From: Bacteroidales bacterium UBA4345
Lineage (GTDB): Bacteria > Bacteroidota > Bacteroidia > Bacteroidales > Paludibacteraceae
NCBI GenBank assembly: GCA_002396385.1
Contig: DGTD01000026.1
Coordinates: 1 to 27,940 of the forward strand
Reading direction: 5' to 3'
Length of the DNA: 27,940 nt
Shown here: positions 23,861 through 27,940 of the stretch, piece by piece
How the letters are laid out: the number at the start of each line of letters is the position of its first letter
Position numbering within the stretch: the first letter of the stretch is position 1
Position numbers and translations under genes: made by a program
Notes under the pieces: generated by a model
What the model saw: only the letters and a program-made list of their open reading frames with translations
Databases searched by the model: none
Told to the model about the DNA's origin: nothing

Positions 23861-23925
23861 GAAAAATAGGTATAAGGCTGTTCTGATATATTCACCCCCA
23901 AAGACATATAATCAGAAAAAAATAC

Positions 23926-23933
23926 TATTTTTG
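23926..23933 (+). promoter_or_regulatory. Candidate Bacteroidetes -7 element for the secreted propeller gene
   Basis: TATTTTTG fits TAnnTTTG and lies 39 bases before the ATG at 23973, in an AT-rich stretch. No clear -33 element is seen. It suggests that this gene is transcribed separately from the cobalamin operon. Confidence 0.45.
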
Positions 23934-23972
23934 CCGTGAAAAATTCATTTTTATTTCTAAAACCATAAAATA

Positions 23973-25877
23973 ATGAAAAAACTTGTTTTGGCATCTACAG
24001 CTCTGTTATTTGCCCAACTAAACGCACAGGAAGTGGAATGGTCTGCTCCTGTAACAGGAAAACCTACCTCTATTTTCTTCCATAACTTTACACAGACCCC
24101 TATTTTGGAAACGGGAAAAGGCTGGATCGGAATGGACAACGAAAATCACAAGGTGGCATGAAATATCAACAAATCTGCCAAAAATGAAGCATTAAAAAAG
24201 GTAAGCAAAGCGAATGCGCTTACTGGCAGCAAAGACGATAACGCCAAAGGCCTGATTCAGGAGGATTACCGTGAAATAGACTTCACCCAATTCGCATTTG
24301 TGTCGGGTGTTGTAGTCGATGTTGTAACTGGTGAAACAATCATCGGTTCAGAATCAACACCTTGCAAACTTCTTCAAGAAGACATTATTCCTTCTATGAA
24401 CGCAGTCTTGTTCAAAGTGGAAATGGAATCGAAGGAAGTAGTTTACGCTGTAGACCTGGAAAGTGACAAAGTGTTGTGGAAGACCCAGCTGGGAGAAATC
24501 AGCAAGGGCAAATCCGCAATGAAGACCTTGGTAGCCACCCAAACTGGTTCGGCTAATACTTTCACCTCTCCTACCCGTTTTGTTCCAGGTGTTGACAAGA
24601 ATGGCAACATCATCTACGCCAATGGTAAATTTCTTTACCTTTTGAACAAAGATAATGGCAGCATTAAATGGAAAAACGAGTGTAACCCAGGCAAGTTCAT
24701 CATCGATAAGACCGGGAAATTCATTTTTGTGGTAGAGCGTGTTGGCGCTATTTCTATAAGTGCTGCTCCTCTTGGAAAGAAAATGAGCTGCCTTTTTGCT
24801 GACAATGGCAACAAACGTTGGTCTGAACCAATGAAGTTAGAAGGTAACTTTAAGGATTTGATTGAGTTGAACGACCGTCAGATTCTAGTTGCTACCAGTA
24901 ACAACATAGACATCTACGATTTGGCAAGTACTAAACCGGTTTGGAAAAAGCCTTACAGTATGCCATTCTTCAAGAGCGTTGAAAACACAAAAGACGGCTT
25001 ACTGGTTTACTACGGAAACAAGATGAACCTCATCAATCCAGCCGATGGAAAACCAGTTTGGAAGAAAGCTGTTGAACTTGAAGACGTTGACGACGCTGTT
25101 TCGGCACAAATCAGGAAAGAATACAATAATACATTCGCTATTTTCACCAACACAAAATTCGTTGTGTTCGACAAGAATACCAACAAGAAAAAATGGTCAA
25201 TGCACCTTTCTAAAGAAGATCGTGTTGCATTTGACGATGCCAATGGTAAGGCCCTCGTTATCAGTGGTAAGAAGATTTATGTGCTGACCCCCGATGCCGA
25301 CAGTAAAAAGCCTGCTGCAGTCGAGGCCAAACTGACCGCCGCAAACGAGTTGGCCGGCTACCAGGTAAGCGATAATGGCTACTTCATATATGGAGCAAAA
25401 GAATACATTATGGTGAGCAAGGAAGGCAAGGTTCTTTCACAAAAGGTTTATCCGCAACTGAAAACCGGACGCTGGGCGAATGCTGCTCTTATTGCAAGCG
25501 AAATAGGCACTGGAATTATGAGTGCACGCTGGGTTGATGGAGAAGGAAACACTACCGGTGGTGTTTTCTGTGATGCGGAAACAGCTGAGCAAAACGGCCG
25601 TGCCTACGAGGCGCTTGTAAAACAACGTAAAGAAATGAAAGCAAACGCCAAGCAGAAAAAGGCAGTTCGCAGTTCTGACAATATCGCCATTTTTATGACC
25701 AGCGAAAAGGCAAATGGTCAGGAACAGGTTGCTTTGGCCCTTGTTGACAAGAACACTGGTAAAGAGATAAAGACTTTCAAGTTCAGTAACGACCGCGATG
25801 TTGTATACGAAATCGACTTCAACACGAACCATGTCTATTTTGTTGAAGCAGGTAAACTTACTTCTATGAAGTTCTGA
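23973..25877 (+). pseudogene. Secreted PQQ-repeat/beta-propeller-like protein interrupted by one in-frame TGA
   Basis: Translation from the ATG at 23973 gives a signal peptide (MKKLVLASTALLFAQLNAQ) and 62 residues, then a TGA at 24159-24161. The same frame then stays open for 572 more codons to the TAA... type end at 25875-25877 (TGA), so the intact product would be 634 residues. Repeats of the form LLNKDNGSIKWKNE, INPADGKPVWKKA and FDKNTNKKKWSMH are typical of PQQ-type propeller blades, with a Trp at the end of each blade. The TGA falls after NENHKVA, where such a blade would place Trp (TGG), so a single G-to-A change explains it. It may be a recent nonsense mutation or a sequence error. TGA is used as a normal stop elsewhere here, so a changed genetic code is not supported. 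Restarting downstream (GTG at 24300) would lose the signal peptide. The function is unknown. Confidence 0.75.
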
Positions 25878-25903
25878 TTAAGTATTTACCGTACAAAAAA
25901 ACT

Positions 25904-25946
25904 CAAAGGGGGTGTATCGAAATAGATATACCCCCTTTGAATTTTA
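25904..25946 (+). terminator. Strong terminator hairpin after the propeller gene
   Basis: CAAAGGGGGTGTAT (25904-25917) pairs with ATATACCCCCTTTG (25926-25939), 14 pairs with one wobble and an 8-base loop, followed by AATTTTATTT. It lies 26 bases after the stop codon and may also work on the other strand. Confidence 0.85.
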
Positions 25947-26013
25947 TTTCTGATTATTATCAGTTATGCAAATGTCTGTTTCCTATTATAGCAGTTTTTG
26001 TAGTAGCAAGTAG

Positions 26014-26055
26014 TCCTAAAAAAGGCTGGCTAGTGTTGAAACTTATGCCAGCCTT
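26014..26055 (-). terminator. Terminator of the minus-strand secreted-protein gene
   Basis: AAGGCTGGC (26022-26030) pairs with GCCAGCCTT (26047-26055). Read on the minus strand, the stem is followed by a run of T (the A-run before 26022). It begins about 32 bases beyond the stop codon at 26088. Confidence 0.8.
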
Positions 26056-26087
26056 GTTTTGGAGAAAAGGAATACCTTATTAAAGAA

Positions 26088-27653
26088 TTAAGGCACTGAA
26101 ATGAGTTCAAACTGACCAGTCTTGGTTGAACAGGTGTTTGCCAGTACCTTGTTCCCATTAACTTTGAAGAACTTCCTGATAACCCTCTCTGCTTCTACTC
26201 CACCTGTCAGAGTTTTAACAGTGGTGGTGCCATCTTTCTTCACCGCTTGATACTTAAAACAAACGTCCTTGCATTTGTTTACAGTTGAATATCCCAGTTT
26301 GTCTTTCTTGAACCGGTCGTTATAAACCAGCGCCAAGCCTGAACCGTCGGACAAAGGCAGAGCAGCGAAGTCGTTACAAGTGACAAATTCGTCGGAATAA
26401 GACATGAAGTCTGTATTCGCCGATCCTGCGCCCGCATATTCGGTGAAGATACACGATATGCTGTTGCCATCGTTGCCCACAAAGTAGGTGATATAGTCAC
26501 CATAGAAGGAAAACCTGTAATTAAATGCGGTCCCCGTCTTGATAAAGATATCGTATTCGCCATTCTGAACACCTGCTACAGCCAGAGAGCCATCGGCCAA
26601 CTCCACTACATCTTTTATATGTACCGTGTTGTATTTATAGTCGTTCAACGACAGCCTCAGGCCAAACGGACATTCTTTCACATTCGGATTGAACTTGTCA
26701 GAAAAATCGTGTTCGGTCTTCCATTTCTCGTTCAAATCAGCACCTAACCTAACTACACTGAACTTGCAAGGTACGTCACCATTGTTCAAGACAGACACCA
26801 CAACTAGGTCACCGTTCGACAATGTCTTTACAAAAGCGTTTGATACGTTGAGCGAATTTTCTTGCTTGTAGTAAAGTTCAACATCAGACTTCACACGAAT
26901 GACCTCGACAGCAGTCCGCTTAGGAAGCGTTTTGTAAAAATCGGCATAGAAAAATCCAAACCTGCACTTACCTTTACCCTCGTTCTCTTCCGACGTCTTA
27001 CAGACGAGGTCGACGGCACCGTCATTACCGATAGATACGCCAGCAATTACAGCAAACGGATTTTTAGTGGCGGGTGCGTTTTTAGTGAAAAGAGAAGTGC
27101 CATCTGCATTAAAGGCGAACAGTTTAACAGGGGCGTTTGTGCCTCCTTCCAGTTCGCTGATTGCCAGCACAGCCTTTGAACCGTCGGTCGATCGGTTGAA
27201 TCTGTAGTCGTAATTTACACTTTTGTTTTTCCCCGTATATGTATGGTAGACTTTTGAATCAAGAGCCGAGTTCTTCGTATTATAGGTATACTGGATAAAG
27301 CTTAGTTCCTGCTTTTTTTTCTGCGTACCATAAATGCAGACTTTCCCATTGGCATAGCTAACGCCCATGTATCCCTTCACTTCCAGCCCTTCAATTACCT
27401 TGTCGGTAAGGGTGTTCATAGCCTTGTCGATGGTGAGCAGATGGCATTTGCGTTTTGGCTTGCGAGGGTCGTCAATGCTAAATACATGATAGCCCGCTTT
27501 GTCTTCATAGAGGAATTCGAAACGGTTTTGATTCAGCATAGTTCCAAGCGTTAATTTCGATTGTTCGAAGGAGTTGTTACCCTTCTTTAGGCTTTGCGCT
27601 TCTACTAACATCACAGAAAACAACAAAGCAAACACGATGGTGAGTTTTTTCAT
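26088..27653 (-). CDS. Secreted protein of unknown function
   Basis: I chose the ATG at 27651-27653 rather than an in-frame start 51 bases upstream, because the protein then begins with a clean signal peptide (MKKLTIVFALLFSVMLVEAQ) and has 521 residues. I do not recognise the family. The mature part is rich in beta-type segments with repeated aromatic-glycine patterns (VKGYMGVSYANGKVCIYGT, VVELADGSLAVAGVQNGEYD), which suggests a propeller-like fold. It has no visible lipobox, transmembrane segment, or catalytic motif. It faces the interrupted propeller gene in convergent orientation, with separate terminators, and has no evident link to cobalamin. The two secreted proteins do not look like duplicates by eye. 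Confidence 0.8.
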   Translation of the reverse strand: MKKLTIVFALLFSVMLVEAQSLKKGNNSFEQSKLTLGTMLNQNRFEFLYEDKAGYHVFSIDDPRKPKRKCHLLTIDKAMNTLTDKVIEGLEVKGYMGVSYANGKVCIYGTQKKKQELSFIQYTYNTKNSALDSKVYHTYTGKNKSVNYDYRFNRSTDGSKAVLAISELEGGTNAPVKLFAFNADGTSLFTKNAPATKNPFAVIAGVSIGNDGAVDLVCKTSEENEGKGKCRFGFFYADFYKTLPKRTAVEVIRVKSDVELYYKQENSLNVSNAFVKTLSNGDLVVVSVLNNGDVPCKFSVVRLGADLNEKWKTEHDFSDKFNPNVKECPFGLRLSLNDYKYNTVHIKDVVELADGSLAVAGVQNGEYDIFIKTGTAFNYRFSFYGDYITYFVGNDGNSISCIFTEYAGAGSANTDFMSYSDEFVTCNDFAALPLSDGSGLALVYNDRFKKDKLGYSTVNKCKDVCFKYQAVKKDGTTTVKTLTGGVEAERVIRKFFKVNGNKVLANTCSTKTGQFELISVP

Positions 27654-27727
27654 ATGTTTAATGTTGGTAATGATATATCTTTTGTCAGCCCTATTTCTAG
27701 TCAAATACCCCTATTACAGAACTATCG

Positions 27728-27735
27728 CAAAATTA
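27728..27735 (-). promoter_or_regulatory. Candidate -7 element for the minus-strand gene
   Basis: On the minus strand this reads TAATTTTG (TAnnTTTG), 75 bases ahead of the chosen start. No matching -33 element is evident. The remaining sequence to 27940 is AT-rich and I see no gene in it. Confidence 0.35.
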
Positions 27736-27940
27736 ATAAAAAACTTGATTTTTACCCCCCCTCCATTTTTGTTATACAACATATTTTTTTATGTTTTTGT
27801 TGTCAGTAGAAACGTATAAATCCAGCCTTTGAATCAATACTGACTATTTGTTATTTTCATAACGAAAATCATTACTATTGGGTATAGGAAACTGGAAATA
27901 GGAGCACTTTCTTTGTATAAAAAATTATTGCTGTCCGCTA

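Noticed and set aside
23660..23869. Small plus-strand frame overlapping the end of cobS
   Set aside because: Most of it is an alternative frame of cobS; the extra 3' part is short and shows no conserved feature.
24159..24161. UGA recoding (selenocysteine or UGA read as Trp throughout the genome)
   Set aside because: TGA ends many genes here, including several ATGA overlaps, so a changed code does not fit. The position looks like Trp, not Cys/Sec, and I see no convincing SECIS-like stem directly after it.
27574..27819. Hydrophobic 81-codon plus-strand frame at the right edge
   Set aside because: It mirrors the signal peptide region and AT-rich upstream sequence of the minus-strand secreted gene; there is no supporting start signal.
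1..27940. CRISPR arrays, tRNA/rRNA genes, insertion sequences
   Set aside because: I looked for repeated spacer-like patterns, tRNA cloverleaf/TPsiC-like sequences and transposase motifs and saw none.

Overview
The window looks like chromosome from an obligately or facultatively anaerobic member of the Bacteroidetes, most likely order Bacteroidales. The evidence is the gene families (IhtB/CbiK-type lipoprotein, short BtuB-like TonB receptors, fused corrin-ring enzymes), Bacteroidetes-type promoter -7 elements (TAnnTTTG), weak Shine-Dalgarno sites and Bacteroidetes-style lipoprotein sequences. I cannot name the genus from the sequence alone.

Left edge (1-1310): the end of a phage-derived region. 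A gene truncated by the window start carries the C-terminal end of a Mu gpF-like head morphogenesis (MuF) domain, followed by a linker and an AT-rich domain that resembles a polymorphic-toxin nuclease. It ends at a hairpin terminator. Next comes a short, frame-broken remnant resembling the N-terminus of a phage DNA adenine methyltransferase, then a non-coding spacer.

Centre (1512-23810): one very long, tightly packed transcription unit of 18 genes. It starts with a promoter-like element and a cobalamin riboswitch with a recognisable B12 box. The order is: TonB receptor 1, CbiK-like chelatase lipoprotein, BtuF-like binding lipoprotein, TonB receptor 2, CobJ-CbiC fusion, CobL (CbiE-CbiT), CbiG-CbiF fusion, CobK-CbiD fusion, BtuC-like permease, CbiA synthetase part, CbiA glutaminase part, CobQ, CobD (threonine-phosphate decarboxylase), CbiB, BtuD-like ATPase, HAD phosphatase, CobU, CobT and CobS (CobS is the last gene). 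Most junctions are 1-19 bp overlaps or gaps of a few bases. The genes cover corrinoid/tetrapyrrole uptake (outer membrane, periplasm, inner membrane), most corrin-ring steps of the anaerobic pathway, amidation, aminopropanol attachment and nucleotide-loop assembly. No CbiL (C20-methyltransferase), corrinoid adenosyltransferase or CobC phosphatase is present in the window.

Right edge (23811-27940): a secreted beta-propeller/PQQ-repeat-like gene interrupted by a single in-frame TGA, then, convergent with it on the minus strand, a secreted protein of unknown function. Two terminator hairpins separate them. The last 230 bases hold only a possible promoter for the minus-strand gene.

The points most worth a second look are: the chelatase lipoprotein, which carries a candidate surface-export signal and sits in a heme-uptake-like cluster under B12 control; the CbiA enzyme split exactly at its domain boundary; the HAD phosphatase in the place where CobC would be expected; the possible toxin tip on the phage head protein; and the lone in-frame TGA in the secreted propeller gene.
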